Below, piece after piece: positions 1 to 9,598 of a stretch of 64,000 bases of DNA. Below the pieces are notes generated by a model. That model made no database searches, had not been told where the DNA came from, and saw nothing but the letters and a program-made list of their open reading frames with translations. The stretch comes from Companilactobacillus formosensis (GTDB lineage Bacteria > Bacillota > Bacilli > Lactobacillales > Lactobacillaceae). A program made the translations under genes and the position numbers. Every line of letters begins with the position of its first letter. Within the stretch, counting starts at the first letter, position 1. Location: positions 122,791 through 186,790 of the forward strand of contig NZ_BJDU01000001.1 of assembly GCF_005405305.1 (NCBI RefSeq), read 5' to 3'.

Positions 1-52
1 AATGTAGGAAGAAATATGATAATATATTTCATGTTGATTCAAGGGGGAAAAT

Positions 53-1072
53 ATGAAATCAAAGCGAGTTATATATATTGATGTTATTCGTGTTGTGGCT
101 ATGATTTTGGTTGTTTTGGCACATTCTTGTTCAGTCAGGATTGCTACGCCAGATCATTCTTTTTCATGGTCAGTGACAAATGTTTTAGTGGGGATTACTG
201 AAGTAGCTGTGCCAATGTTTTTCATGATAAGTGGGGCTACTATTCTAAATAGTAAAAAAACGACGAATGTAGGATATTTATTCAAGCATCGTCTAAAGAG
301 AGTTATCGTGCCATTCATCATTTGGTCGATCATTAGTGCTTATCCGGTAAGTAAGATTGATGGTATTTTTAATATTCACCAATTCTTAGTAACAGTTTCT
401 TTAATTTTTCACCAACCAGTTTTGATGGCTTATTGGTTTATTTATTCATTATTTGGATTGTATCTGATTTCGCCATTCATCAAGCTATTGGTTGACCATA
501 TGGATGAAAATTTATTACGTTATCTTTTGTGGTTATGGATGATTGTGGATATTACTTTACCAGCAATCGGTCAATTTACGCCACCAGCAATTGGTAACGT
601 GTTTAGCTTGTACAGTATGGCCAAAATTATCTTATCATCTTATTTAGGATATTTTGTTATGGGTTATTTATTGACCCACGACACTAAGTTGAAATTCAAT
701 TTGTTTAAATATGTAGGGATTATTGCTCTTTTATTCGTAATTAAAGTGGCAGTAAGATTTATTCCAGCACAAAGTCCATGGGCTTTCTTGAATATCGCCT
801 CTTCATTGAGTACGCCAGTGATTGCTGTCATGCTGTTCATGTGCTTCAAGTCATTTGAAGGCAAGTACTCAAGTTGGCTTACGAAGTCGGTGGAGTTCAT
901 TGCGCCATTAACTTATGGAATTTATTTATCACATGGATTGATTATTAATTTTATCGGTAAATTTATTAGTCCTAATAATTATCCAGTTGTCTTTGTGGCC
1001 ACATTAATTTTTTCAATAATTATGATTTACATTATTAAAAAGATTCCAGTAATTAAAAATCTTTTGGCATAA
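53..1072 (+). CDS. Membrane acyltransferase, acyltransferase-3 family
   Basis: 339-residue integral membrane protein with about ten hydrophobic segments. The N-terminus reads YIDVIRVVAMILVVLAHSC, which is the acyltransferase-3 signature (RxxA...H) in the first membrane helix. Family members such as OatA and WecH move acetyl or other acyl groups onto wall sugars or exopolysaccharide. There is no extracellular SGNH domain, so this is the single-domain form, and its acceptor cannot be read from sequence. The ATG has a good ribosome site (AAGGGGGAAA) just upstream, and a hairpin terminator follows at 1131, so it looks monocistronic. Family is confident; substrate is unknown. Confidence 0.85.
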   Translation: MKSKRVIYIDVIRVVAMILVVLAHSCSVRIATPDHSFSWSVTNVLVGITEVAVPMFFMISGATILNSKKTTNVGYLFKHRLKRVIVPFIIWSIISAYPVSKIDGIFNIHQFLVTVSLIFHQPVLMAYWFIYSLFGLYLISPFIKLLVDHMDENLLRYLLWLWMIVDITLPAIGQFTPPAIGNVFSLYSMAKIILSSYLGYFVMGYLLTHDTKLKFNLFKYVGIIALLFVIKVAVRFIPAQSPWAFLNIASSLSTPVIAVMLFMCFKSFEGKYSSWLTKSVEFIAPLTYGIYLSHGLIINFIGKFISPNNYPVVFVATLIFSIIMIYIIKKIPVIKNLLA

Positions 1073-1130
1073 TTATCCAAAATAATGTAATCGCTTTATA
1101 AATCTTATGAATTGTTTAAACTTTTTCAAG

Positions 1131-1160
1131 AAAAGAAGGTATTTTGTCCTTCTTTTTTTT
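1131..1160 (+). terminator. Rho-independent terminator of the acyltransferase gene
   Basis: Stem AGAAGG/CCTTCT with an eight-base loop, followed by a run of T. Confidence 0.75.
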
Positions 1161-1167
1161 GTATTTC

Positions 1168-1196
1168 TTGATATGATAAAGGTGTTTAGATATATA
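1168..1196 (+). promoter_or_regulatory. Candidate sigma-A promoter of the surface-protein gene
   Basis: TTGATA and TATATA separated by 17 bases, 27 bases before the ATG at 1223. Found by eye; AT-rich context weakens it. Confidence 0.45.
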
Positions 1197-1222
1197 TATA
1201 ATTTATCAGGGAGATATATGCT

Positions 1223-3373
1223 ATGAAAAAAATAAAAATGATAGCTTTGACTGGTATTTTGTTATCGAGCACTATTTTAGGGGCAAATACGACAGTTGCA
1301 CAAGCTAGTTCCAATAAAGCATTGAGCGTTGACAAAACTGAAATCGCTAACAACGTGATTCAAGTTATCAACGAGTTACTGAATTCAAGTTCTACTGCTA
1401 GCAACGTTAATTCCCAAACGAAGTTTACTGATCTAGAAGATGGTCAAACGATGAGTGTTGCGCCAATCTTTGGTCAAAAGACTGACACACAATTTGATAA
1501 AGTATTGCAAGGAGAACTAAACGTAGTCGACAATAACGAACAATTAGTTCCTATGACTACATCCAATAAGGATTCACATGGATTTCCTGAGACAGTTAAG
1601 TACACACTTGATAGTGTTACTAAGACTATTACAGTAAGTTACAATTATGCTAAACCAATTGTTTCATTCACTAATAATAGCCAAGTTATGAATTTCAAAG
1701 ATGGAGACACTGGTATCGAAGATACTGCTGAAAATTCTGATGTTAAGGCTATTAGTTCCAATGGTGCAGACGCTAATGATAAAGCAAATACTGCTACAGT
1801 ATCTGGAAAAATGTCTGATGATGGAAAATCGGTAAACTTCACATCTAAAGACAATTATGTTACTAGTGATATTACAGCCACAAGAACAGTTAATACTTAT
1901 AAAGAACCAGATTGGTCTAAATTAAATGATAGAACTATTACAAACTTTTCTGATATAAATAATCCTATCGTTATTAAAGATGCTAATGGTAATTCATATT
2001 TGGTTAAAGCCACTGGCTATACTGATTCTGATGAGACAAATACTTCAATAGAAGGTGTTACTTATGTTGCAACAGCTATTGATGGCGCAGGTAACACCGT
2101 TATTTCGGATGCAAGTGGTGACGAAATAACATTTACCGATCCAGATGTACAGAATGTTGCAATTGATGAAAATGCAGTTAATCCAATAATTACTTTTAAA
2201 GATAAGACAACTAAAAAAGTATTGGGAACTTATATGCCTGGCACAGGAACTGAAACGATTACTGCTGCTAATATTCAGGAAGCAATGCCTAAAAACAGTA
2301 CTGTAAGTGGTACAGTAGAGAACTTTACACCAACTACTTCCGATTATACTAAGACTTATTATGTAACTAGAAGTGCTAATACAAATATTAACTTTGTAAG
2401 TGTTGTGGGAGACAATCCTACTAATTCAACTACTACTTTAAATGGGAACGATGGCGATACGGTATTATTGACAGATATTCCTAAAGGATATGAGTTAGTA
2501 AATAAAGAGGATATGTTGCAAAAACTAAATGCATCTATTCCAACTAAGAACATTTATGTAACACCAAAAACAGATTCCAATTCCTTAAACTACACAGTAA
2601 CTTTCAGAGATAAGACAACTGGTAAAGTAGTTGGAACTGAGTCTAAAGGTACTGGTGATTTTGGTAGTTACGTTGGTGTTACGGCTCCTGATGGCTATGC
2701 TTTAGCATCTGTTATCGACCACGGCTTTATTCTATTAAAGAATGACCAAAAGGTAACGAAGTATGTTGTAGCCGCTGACACACCTTATAACATCTCTTAC
2801 GTTGATCAAGATACTGGCGAAGAAGTCGGTACACAATCAGGTAAAGGTGCTAACGAATCGAAGATTGTTTTGAAGGCTCCAACTGGCTATGCTTTCGTTA
2901 ATGCTGACGATATTAATTACACAATCGATAAGGACACACCAACTTCAACAGTTTATGTTCAAAAATCAGACCAAACAGTAGATAATATTGTTTCTGGTTA
3001 TCCACACAATGGTAATATCAAGATTTATGACGGTAACGGTAAATTAAATGATGATGTAGTTCTTTCTGAAGGTTCAAGTTGGATCATCGATAAGACTGTA
3101 ACTATCAATGGTGCTGAATACTATCGTGTAGCAACAAACGAATATGTCAAAGCTAGTGACGTTTACAAGTACACACCTCTACAAACGGTAGCGGTAACTA
3201 ATGGAACAAACGTCACACCAGTTTATAATTCCAAAGGACAATTGATTATCGATCGTGCCCTAGATGTTAATACGCCTTGGTATACTGACAGAAGTGCTAC
3301 GATCAGAGGTAAGAAAATGTATCGCGTTGCCACAGATGAATGGATCAAAGCAAGCGATTCAACATTAAAGTAA
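1223..3373 (+). CDS. Secreted S-layer-type surface protein with SLAP repeats
   Basis: 716 residues. A signal peptide (MKKIKMIALTGILLSS..., probable cut after AQA near residue 29) shows export. The body is Thr/Asn/Asp-rich. It carries MucBP-like or beta-grasp-like repeats around residues 320-390, 455-520 and 524-580, seen as variants of 'FxDKTTGKVVGT'. The C-terminus has two SLAP-type repeats, about 590-655 and 656-716, each with a 'YRVATxEWIKASD'-like end. SLAP domains bind the cell wall non-covalently; no LPXTG sorting motif is present. It probably acts as an S-layer-associated or adhesive wall protein. Ligand is unknown. Flanking terminators suggest it is transcribed alone. Confidence 0.85.
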   Translation: MKKIKMIALTGILLSSTILGANTTVAQASSNKALSVDKTEIANNVIQVINELLNSSSTASNVNSQTKFTDLEDGQTMSVAPIFGQKTDTQFDKVLQGELNVVDNNEQLVPMTTSNKDSHGFPETVKYTLDSVTKTITVSYNYAKPIVSFTNNSQVMNFKDGDTGIEDTAENSDVKAISSNGADANDKANTATVSGKMSDDGKSVNFTSKDNYVTSDITATRTVNTYKEPDWSKLNDRTITNFSDINNPIVIKDANGNSYLVKATGYTDSDETNTSIEGVTYVATAIDGAGNTVISDASGDEITFTDPDVQNVAIDENAVNPIITFKDKTTKKVLGTYMPGTGTETITAANIQEAMPKNSTVSGTVENFTPTTSDYTKTYYVTRSANTNINFVSVVGDNPTNSTTTLNGNDGDTVLLTDIPKGYELVNKEDMLQKLNASIPTKNIYVTPKTDSNSLNYTVTFRDKTTGKVVGTESKGTGDFGSYVGVTAPDGYALASVIDHGFILLKNDQKVTKYVVAADTPYNISYVDQDTGEEVGTQSGKGANESKIVLKAPTGYAFVNADDINYTIDKDTPTSTVYVQKSDQTVDNIVSGYPHNGNIKIYDGNGKLNDDVVLSEGSSWIIDKTVTINGAEYYRVATNEYVKASDVYKYTPLQTVAVTNGTNVTPVYNSKGQLIIDRALDVNTPWYTDRSATIRGKKMYRVATDEWIKASDSTLK

Positions 3374-3378
3374 ATTCT

Positions 3379-3413
3379 AAAATACACTGACTTTTGTTGG
3401 TGTATTTTTTTTG
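3379..3413 (+). terminator. Terminator of the surface-protein gene
   Basis: Stem AATACAC/GTGTATT with a 12-base loop, followed by eight T. Confidence 0.75.
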
Positions 3414-3466
3414 TTTTGTTCTCGCTTACATTCTGGGTTACACTATAACCAAAAGGAGGCAATAAA

Positions 3467-3619
3467 ATGCGTAGAATGATTAGAATGTTGCTGATAGTTA
3501 TGGTAGCGGCTTTAGTAGTCGGGATTGTTTCAACATTGAAATTAAACATGTTAATACAGAGTTTGATCTATGCCATAGTTATTGGTTTAGTCATTTATGC
3601 AATTGCCAAAAAAAGTTGA
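3467..3619 (+). CDS. Small hydrophobic membrane protein, 50 residues
   Basis: Starts MRRMIRMLLIVMV and ends YAIAKKS. A canonical AAGGAGG lies seven bases before the ATG, which is the main reason to call it. Two hydrophobic stretches (about residues 6-22 and 28-46) suggest a membrane hairpin with basic ends. It is followed 17 bases later by a second 50-residue membrane peptide of the same design. The two appear to form a small operon ending in the hairpin at 3815. No family recognised. Confidence 0.6.
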   Translation: MRRMIRMLLIVMVAALVVGIVSTLKLNMLIQSLIYAIVIGLVIYAIAKKS

Positions 3620-3636
3620 TAAATAGGGAGTAAATT

Positions 3637-3789
3637 ATGGATAGAAGTATGCAGGGCATGATCATGGGGTTCATCGCCTTCATTGTTGTTTTTGGATTAA
3701 GCATGTTGAAGGTCAGTCAAACAGTCATTGGAGCGGTATTGGTTGTAGCCATATTGTTGAGTGCAGTAATTATGCGAAGAATTAAATAG
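3637..3789 (+). CDS. Small hydrophobic membrane protein, 50 residues (second of pair)
   Basis: Starts MDRSMQGMIMGFIAFIV and ends AVIMRRIK. It has two hydrophobic stretches and a basic tail, and exactly the same length as its upstream neighbour. A TAGGGAG ribosome site precedes the ATG by seven bases. Sequence similarity to the neighbour is weak by eye, so this may be an old duplication or two partner subunits. Function unknown; it could be an envelope stress peptide, but nothing in the sequence proves this. Confidence 0.55.
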   Translation: MDRSMQGMIMGFIAFIVVFGLSMLKVSQTVIGAVLVVAILLSAVIMRRIK

Positions 3790-3814
3790 AAGATATTTAT
3801 TTATCTAGTGAATC

Positions 3815-3859
3815 AAAATGGCATCTATTCATCAAAAATCTGAATAGATGCCATTTTTT
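3815..3859. terminator. Hairpin terminator, member of a recurring hairpin family
   Basis: AATGGCATCTATTCA paired with TGAATAGATGCCATT and then T6; A-rich on the other side, so it can also serve the convergent P-type ATPase gene. The same GCATCTAYTCAGAT core recurs at 11362, 36411, 41982 and 51982. Confidence 0.8.
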
Positions 3860-3868
3860 GTATAAAAA

Positions 3869-3920
3869 TTACTGTCTAGTTCGGAATAGCAAAGAAAATT
3901 GGTTCAACGGAATATTACTA
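3869..3920 (-). repeat. Dispersed intergenic repeat, partial copy (tail part)
   Basis: Read on the minus strand it gives CAATTTTCTTTGCTATTCC then GAACTAGACAGTAA. The copy at 51921-51952 has CAATTTTCTTCGCTATTCC then GGACTAGATAGTGA. It sits next to the hairpin at 3815, the same arrangement as the copy at 51883. Confidence 0.6.
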
Positions 3921-3926
3921 CTATAA

Positions 3927-6260
3927 TTATTTCCAATTAATTTTTGAAAATACTCGCCGACCTAAAACTTCGCGCATGAACATGAATAAAGGCCAAGCAG
4001 TCAAGAAAATGGCAATGTACAAGTAAGTGTAGTGCCAATTTAAGATGCTTTGTAAACCAAAAGCTTTTTCACTGAAAATGAAAGTGATGATGAAAAGTGC
4101 AAAGGCAATACCAATCATAATTTGTTTTCGAACATACAGAGGATTGGCAATTGAAATCAAAGCGCAGAAACCAATTACACCAATTGTAAAGACAGATAAG
4201 GTTGAAGTGATTTCGTAAGAGAAGTTAAAGTGATTTCCCAAAATCGAAATTGCCACGATAAAGGCAATGTTGCAAATAGCCGCTGGTAAAGCAATCTCCA
4301 TTACGTTATGCATGAAACGACCAGCTGGTGGAGTATAGTTTGGTTCCAAGGCTAATAGGAAAGTTGGAATACCGACGGTCAATGCATTGATTGGTGTTAA
4401 TTGAGAAGGTTCAAATGGATAGCCAGTTCCCAAAATAATGAAGAGAATTGATAAAACTACCGAATAAATGGTTTTGATTAAGAATAATGAAGCAACACGT
4501 TCAACGTTATTGATTACTCGCCGACCTTCATTGAGCATGAAAATCATAGAATCAAAATTACGATTTAGTAAAACAAAATCTGCTGCTGCCTCGGCCGCAT
4601 CACTTTCACCGGCAATGGCAACACTACAATCAGACTGACGCATAGCCAAAACATCATTGACACCATCGCCAGTCATACCAACGGTTAACCCATTATCTTG
4701 CATGGCTTTGATCAATTCTGATTTTTGACTAGGACGAACCCGACCAAAGATCTTATAATATTTAACCAATTCATGATAATCTTTTGTTTCATCAACTTGG
4801 CTCATGTCGATGTAGTCATTTCCAGAAGCAATACCGGCTTGAGCAGCGACATTAGCAACAGTAACAGGATTATCACCAGAGATGATTTTGAGATTGATAC
4901 CTTGGTTATGCAAGTAATTGAAAGTATCAGGAGCTTGTTCTCTAACTTCATCAGAAATTAATAATAAGCCTAGAATCTCTTGTTGAGAGGTTTCTTTGAG
5001 TATCGCAATAACTCTGAATCCTTTTTGAGCAGCTTGTTGAATCGTATGGGTTATTTCTGAACTAGGATTTTTAATGATAAATTCTGGAGCACCCATGATG
5101 TAGCGTGTATCATCCTTAGCAACGAAGCCAGAATATTTAGTTTCTGATGAAAATGGAATTACTTCTTTCACATCACTTGCAAAGGCCGTTACTTTTAAAG
5201 CCTGAACAGCTAAAGCGGTTGCGTTTGATTCTTGAGTAACATCGACAATTTTTTGAGCGATTGCTTGTACATTTTGTTCGCTAGTGTGATAACTGATAGT
5301 TTTTTTGACAGTCAATTTGCCCGTTGTAATTGTGCCGGTTTTATCAAGACACAAGACGTCAACTCGAGCTAGAGTTTCAATAGCACTCAAAGAACGGACT
5401 AAAATACGTCGTTTAGATAAGTTGTAGGCACCAGTAGCCAAAGCCACGGATGTTAATAAGACTAGACCTTCAGGAATCATACCGATAACTGAAGCTGAAG
5501 TTCCCAGGATTGATTTGGCGACATTGTTGTTTTGAGAGTAAGTCCTGAAAAATAGTAATAAACCAATTGGGATGATAGTATATGTTAGAATTTTAATAAT
5601 ATTATTTATAATTTTCATCAAAACACTAACAGAGCGCTTTTCTTTTCCGACAGCTGAAGAAATTTTAGAAACAAAGCTTTCTTTACCAACTTGCGTCAAT
5701 TGTATTTGAGCTTGGCCGGCAACAACGAAGCTTCCTGAGAAAACCTCATCATTGGTCGTTTTACTGATAGTATCGGCTTCACCTGTAATACTTGACTCAT
5801 TAGTTTGCAAACCATTAGAAGAACGGATAATGCCATCAGCGGGGATAGTATCGCCACGCTTGACTGTTACGATATCGTCCTCAACTAAATCAGCAATATC
5901 GACTTTTTCTAATTGCGCATTTCTAGTAACATTAAAACTGGCTGAATTGACCAGACTGATTTTATCAACGGTAATTTTGGCACGGATTTCTTGATAACTT
6001 CCAATAATGATGTTGGCAATCACGGGACCTAGGAAAAAAAGATTTCGATAGGAACCAGTCCAAAAAATTAAAATAGCGATAACTAAATTTAAAAAATTGA
6101 ACAGAGTGAATAAGTTATCGGCCAAAATTTTAGGAATCGGACGCGATAATTTTTTGATTTGAACATTTGTCAGTCCCCGTTGTACTCGGGAGTCAACCTC
6201 TTGATTAGTTAATCCTTCGTCGAGACTGGTATATTTTTGAGGTTGTTTGATTTTTACCAT
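3927..6260 (-). CDS. Cation-transporting P-type ATPase (CtpE-like)
   Basis: 777 residues. Actuator-domain TGEA at about 159-162, membrane PEGL at 263-266, phosphorylation motif DKTGTIT with Asp306, a nucleotide domain, then GMTGDGVNDVLAM. About ten membrane helices in total. The PEGL motif in place of a PEGLP or CPC motif, and TGEA in place of TGES, match the CtpE-type group of P-type ATPases. CtpE has been linked to calcium uptake in mycobacteria. It is not a heavy-metal type: there is no CPx motif and no N-terminal metal-binding domain. The ion moved here is inferred, not shown. No partner genes adjoin it. Confidence 0.85.
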   Translation of the reverse strand: MVKIKQPQKYTSLDEGLTNQEVDSRVQRGLTNVQIKKLSRPIPKILADNLFTLFNFLNLVIAILIFWTGSYRNLFFLGPVIANIIIGSYQEIRAKITVDKISLVNSASFNVTRNAQLEKVDIADLVEDDIVTVKRGDTIPADGIIRSSNGLQTNESSITGEADTISKTTNDEVFSGSFVVAGQAQIQLTQVGKESFVSKISSAVGKEKRSVSVLMKIINNIIKILTYTIIPIGLLLFFRTYSQNNNVAKSILGTSASVIGMIPEGLVLLTSVALATGAYNLSKRRILVRSLSAIETLARVDVLCLDKTGTITTGKLTVKKTISYHTSEQNVQAIAQKIVDVTQESNATALAVQALKVTAFASDVKEVIPFSSETKYSGFVAKDDTRYIMGAPEFIIKNPSSEITHTIQQAAQKGFRVIAILKETSQQEILGLLLISDEVREQAPDTFNYLHNQGINLKIISGDNPVTVANVAAQAGIASGNDYIDMSQVDETKDYHELVKYYKIFGRVRPSQKSELIKAMQDNGLTVGMTGDGVNDVLAMRQSDCSVAIAGESDAAEAAADFVLLNRNFDSMIFMLNEGRRVINNVERVASLFLIKTIYSVVLSILFIILGTGYPFEPSQLTPINALTVGIPTFLLALEPNYTPPAGRFMHNVMEIALPAAICNIAFIVAISILGNHFNFSYEITSTLSVFTIGVIGFCALISIANPLYVRKQIMIGIAFALFIITFIFSEKAFGLQSILNWHYTYLYIAIFLTAWPLFMFMREVLGRRVFSKINWK

Positions 6261-6346
6261 ACTCTACCTACGACTGTTAGTTATTTTCTATTGAATGCTA
6301 TATACTCTTTACATAACTAAATTTAACATAAAAGGATGAAGTAAAT

Positions 6347-7009
6347 TTGAACAATTTGTTTTTTGATTTGGATGGAACGATAATTAATTCTGAAATTGGA
6401 ATTATGAAGAGCTTGAAGTATATGTATGAGCATACTTTAGGATACGTTCCACATGATGACGCTACGTTGCATACTTTCATCGGACCAACGATCGGTGCAT
6501 CTTTGCAAAAATACGACCATGTAGCGCCAGACGATCCATTTATTAACCAAAGTATAAATGCTTTCCGTGAATACTATCAAGAAGAAGGTTGGGAACAGTA
6601 TACTGTTTTCGACGGTATTTATGATATGATGGAGTCCTTGAAGAAAGCTGATAAAGAAATCTTCATTGCGACTTCTAAACCGGAAGTTTTTGCGAAAAAG
6701 ATTATTGATCAACTAGATATGAAACAATATATACGACATGTTTTCGGGGCAGCTGAAGATGAATCGATTCGTTCTTTAAAAGAGGATGTTATCTCTTATG
6801 GAATTGAGAAAACTTCAGTTGAGTTAGACACAAAAAATCTTGTTATGGTTGGGGATCGTAGCAGTGATATTGTGGGGGCACATAAAAATAATTTAAAAGC
6901 TATTGGGGTAACTTATGGCTTTGGGGATTATGCTGAATTGAAATCTGCCGATTCAGAATGGATCGTAAATAAACCACAAGAAATTGCTAAACTAGCTATG
7001 GAGAATTAA
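6347..7009 (+). CDS. HAD-superfamily hydrolase, phosphoglycolate-phosphatase-like
   Basis: 220 residues, TTG start with AAAGGATGAAG upstream. Motif I is DLDGT (Asp7, Asp9 nucleophile and acid/base). Motif II is IATSKP, a Lys lies in the middle region, and motif IV is GDRSSD. An alpha-helical cap lies between motifs I and II. Such enzymes remove phosphate from small metabolites such as phosphoglycolate or pyrophosphate; the exact substrate cannot be read. The next gene starts five bases later, so the two are probably co-transcribed. Confidence 0.85.
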   Translation: MNNLFFDLDGTIINSEIGIMKSLKYMYEHTLGYVPHDDATLHTFIGPTIGASLQKYDHVAPDDPFINQSINAFREYYQEEGWEQYTVFDGIYDMMESLKKADKEIFIATSKPEVFAKKIIDQLDMKQYIRHVFGAAEDESIRSLKEDVISYGIEKTSVELDTKNLVMVGDRSSDIVGAHKNNLKAIGVTYGFGDYAELKSADSEWIVNKPQEIAKLAMEN

Positions 7010-7014
7010 AAATT

Positions 7015-7830
7015 ATGAGCAAGTCATTGTCATATAACAGACACGGTTTTACTTTGATATTATTGTCAATTTGTTTAATGGTCATCGTTTTCTTAGGGAT
7101 AACTCTGTCCACAGTTTTAAACAGTAACTATGTCAAAAAAGTCGTTAGTAGTGATACTAATGTTACTTTGATCAGAAACTATACGAATCAACGTCTAGGT
7201 AGACTGGTCAATAGTTATTCTGTTTCAACTGATTTGTCAGCGGTGAATCTAACTAACAAAGATGTCAGAAGAATTATTAATGTTTCAGTAGACGAAGTGT
7301 ATGATGATGACTCACAATTAACTATCGGTAGTAATATTTTGTCTACCATTAGTACTAAATTAAAGGACCAAGCTAATAAATACGGTTTAAATATCGATAG
7401 TGAGATCGATACGGTTATTAAAAGTAACGAAGGTATAATGAATCAAATCGTCAATAATGATTTAGGACCGATTGAGACCGTTATTGAACGAGTCCAGACT
7501 ATTAAACGTTTGATCAAGATGATTATGGTAGTTGCGGCTATTTTATTCGTTATTTTAGCGTTACGTTTGCGCGCTAAAGTTGGATCTAGCAAATTGTTTT
7601 TCCATCATTTGGGAACAGTTGGAATATGTACATCGATTTTATTAGCGATGCTCCTAGGAGGTACTTATTTTCCATTACAGGATTACATCGTAAACAATAT
7701 AGATTACAATGTCAGAGATGTATTATACAATGTTCTAAACGGAATATTTATTAGTTATATTTCGATTATTTTTATGGTGTTTATCGTCAGTATTCTGGAT
7801 TGGGGCAGTACTGTTAAGTATAAATATTAA
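7015..7830 (+). CDS. Membrane protein of unknown function, four predicted helices
   Basis: 271 residues. One N-terminal hydrophobic helix (about 12-32) is followed by a polar stretch of some 125 residues that should face outside. Three more helices follow, at about 163-183, 194-214 and 240-262. It resembles an extracellular sensor or scaffold domain fixed by a membrane bundle, but I recognise no family. It is co-transcribed with the HAD hydrolase upstream and ended by the hairpin at 7845. Confidence 0.75.
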   Translation: MSKSLSYNRHGFTLILLSICLMVIVFLGITLSTVLNSNYVKKVVSSDTNVTLIRNYTNQRLGRLVNSYSVSTDLSAVNLTNKDVRRIINVSVDEVYDDDSQLTIGSNILSTISTKLKDQANKYGLNIDSEIDTVIKSNEGIMNQIVNNDLGPIETVIERVQTIKRLIKMIMVVAAILFVILALRLRAKVGSSKLFFHHLGTVGICTSILLAMLLGGTYFPLQDYIVNNIDYNVRDVLYNVLNGIFISYISIIFMVFIVSILDWGSTVKYKY

Positions 7831-7844
7831 AAAACAAAATTTGA

Positions 7845-7880
7845 GGGAACTTGAGGACTTAGTCTTCGAGTTCCTTTTTT
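7845..7880 (+). terminator. Terminator of the HAD/membrane-protein operon
   Basis: GGAACTTGAGGAC paired imperfectly with CTTCGAGTTCC, then T7. Confidence 0.75.
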
Positions 7881-7895
7881 TATTAGGTCATAATT

Positions 7896-9551
7896 ATGAA
7901 AAAAATACTCTTAAAATACAAAATTCCACTGACATTGGTTTTATTTTTAATAGTTAGTATTCTTTCAATTTATTTAACGGGACTGGATGGGCATATCTGG
8001 TCTTTTTTGGAAATGGGTAATGACGGTCGTTTCCATGTTATGAGAATGCAAGGTTTGTATGAAGCTATCAAACATGGCAATTTCTTTCCCATCGTTAATA
8101 TGTCATTTTTGGGTGGCTTTGGATATATCTCAAATATTTTTTACTCTAACTTATGGCTTTATCCAGTAGCCTTTTTACGACTATTAGGGATGACGACAGT
8201 TCAAGCGTTTATCAGTTTTTATGTTTTGCTAAATTTCGTAACATTTGTGATTTCGTTTGAATCTTATTATGTGGTTAGTCGAAGATTTGATAAAAGTCTA
8301 ATCTTTAGTTTTGTTTATACTTTATCTACCTATCGCATCTTTGATATGGTGCGTCGTTTCGATATCGGTGAAGTATTAACTTTGACGTTTTTACCAATCG
8401 TTATTTTAGGGGTCTATGAAATCTTTTATGCAGATAACAGTAAGTGGTGGTATCTGACGATTGGAATGACGGCGGTTATTTATTCGCATGCTTTGTCACC
8501 GATATTAATTGCCATCTTTATTTTGTTAGTCGTTATTTTTCGTATCAAAACTTTAATTAAAGAGCCGAAAAGAATTTTAACGTTGATTTATTCAGGATTA
8601 TCGTCGTTATTATTGAGTTTAGGTTATTTTTTGCCGATGTATGAACAATTGAAACATACTCAATTTAAATTAACGCATTCTCCATTGATTTACGTTTCCC
8701 AAGGTAGTATGCAAATTCCTAATTTAGTTAAATTGAGTTTGGAGAATGATCTTTTTAAACAAAATATTGGGATTTTGATGTTATTGATGGCGTTAATAAT
8801 TCCAGTAATAATTTGGAAAACGGTACCAGCGATTCGCGACTTTGCAATTATCGGTGAAATTTTGTTATTGATGACGACCGATATTTTTCCATGGAACTTA
8901 TTTATTCATACACCTTTGAATATAATTCAATTTCCATGGCGCTTTAATATGTTAGTGACAATTTTATTTGCGGTCGTTTTAGCCAGTGATCCTTGTAATT
9001 GGTTGAATCGTTTTTGGAAAAAGGGAGCACTTATTAGTGTAACGATCGCAATGATTTTCGTGGCTGAATTTAGTTTGGTTACTAACCATCCAACTCAAGA
9101 TGATAGCTATGCTGCCTTTAATAACCTAGATGTTTACAGTATTGGTGCAGGACAAGAGTATTTGCCTAAAAATGCTAATTTGGGGCAATTGCGTAGAACA
9201 AAACACGTACCCGAAGTTAAAAGTGGTTCGATAAAGATTAAAGATTTTCAACAAAAAGGTTCTTCACTAAAGTTAGATTTTAACGCTACTAAAAGTGGCA
9301 AAATCGATCTACCGATTATTGGATATTACGGATATACATCCAAATCGTCTACTGGAAATGTTTCGTCAGTGAAAATGGATCAAACTAACAATGGATTGGC
9401 TCAAGTGAAAGTCCGTGGTAGCGGGATTTTAAGAGTTAATTATCAAAAAACTCTTGTTCAAAAAATCAGTAAATTGATATCTTTAATCAGCTTTTTAATA
9501 ATGATTATTTATCTTTTTCGTCAAAATAGAGTTTCTTCAAAACTTGAATAG
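7896..9551 (+). CDS. GT-C-like polytopic membrane protein (PTPS_related type), first of a tandem pair
   Basis: 551 residues with about 11 hydrophobic helices and a C-terminal soluble beta-rich segment (about 410-515) before a last helix. The first long loop has GNDGRFHVMRMQGLYEA, an acidic motif of the type GT-C glycosyltransferases use near the active site. The layout fits the PTPS_related/YfhO-like membrane proteins. These are thought to transfer sugars from lipid carriers on the outer face of the membrane, so a role in decorating wall polymer or polysaccharide is inferred. The next gene is a clear paralogue. Confidence 0.65.
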   Translation: MKKILLKYKIPLTLVLFLIVSILSIYLTGLDGHIWSFLEMGNDGRFHVMRMQGLYEAIKHGNFFPIVNMSFLGGFGYISNIFYSNLWLYPVAFLRLLGMTTVQAFISFYVLLNFVTFVISFESYYVVSRRFDKSLIFSFVYTLSTYRIFDMVRRFDIGEVLTLTFLPIVILGVYEIFYADNSKWWYLTIGMTAVIYSHALSPILIAIFILLVVIFRIKTLIKEPKRILTLIYSGLSSLLLSLGYFLPMYEQLKHTQFKLTHSPLIYVSQGSMQIPNLVKLSLENDLFKQNIGILMLLMALIIPVIIWKTVPAIRDFAIIGEILLLMTTDIFPWNLFIHTPLNIIQFPWRFNMLVTILFAVVLASDPCNWLNRFWKKGALISVTIAMIFVAEFSLVTNHPTQDDSYAAFNNLDVYSIGAGQEYLPKNANLGQLRRTKHVPEVKSGSIKIKDFQQKGSSLKLDFNATKSGKIDLPIIGYYGYTSKSSTGNVSSVKMDQTNNGLAQVKVRGSGILRVNYQKTLVQKISKLISLISFLIMIIYLFRQNRVSSKLE

Positions 9552-9598
9552 TGAGTATAATATGTGATATTGCATGTACAAAGGAAGGCATTTATTTT

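Noticed and set aside
9551-9598. GTG start for the second GT-C-like gene
   Set aside because: The ATG at 9599 has AAGGAAGG at proper distance and the extra 16 residues do not match the paralogue.
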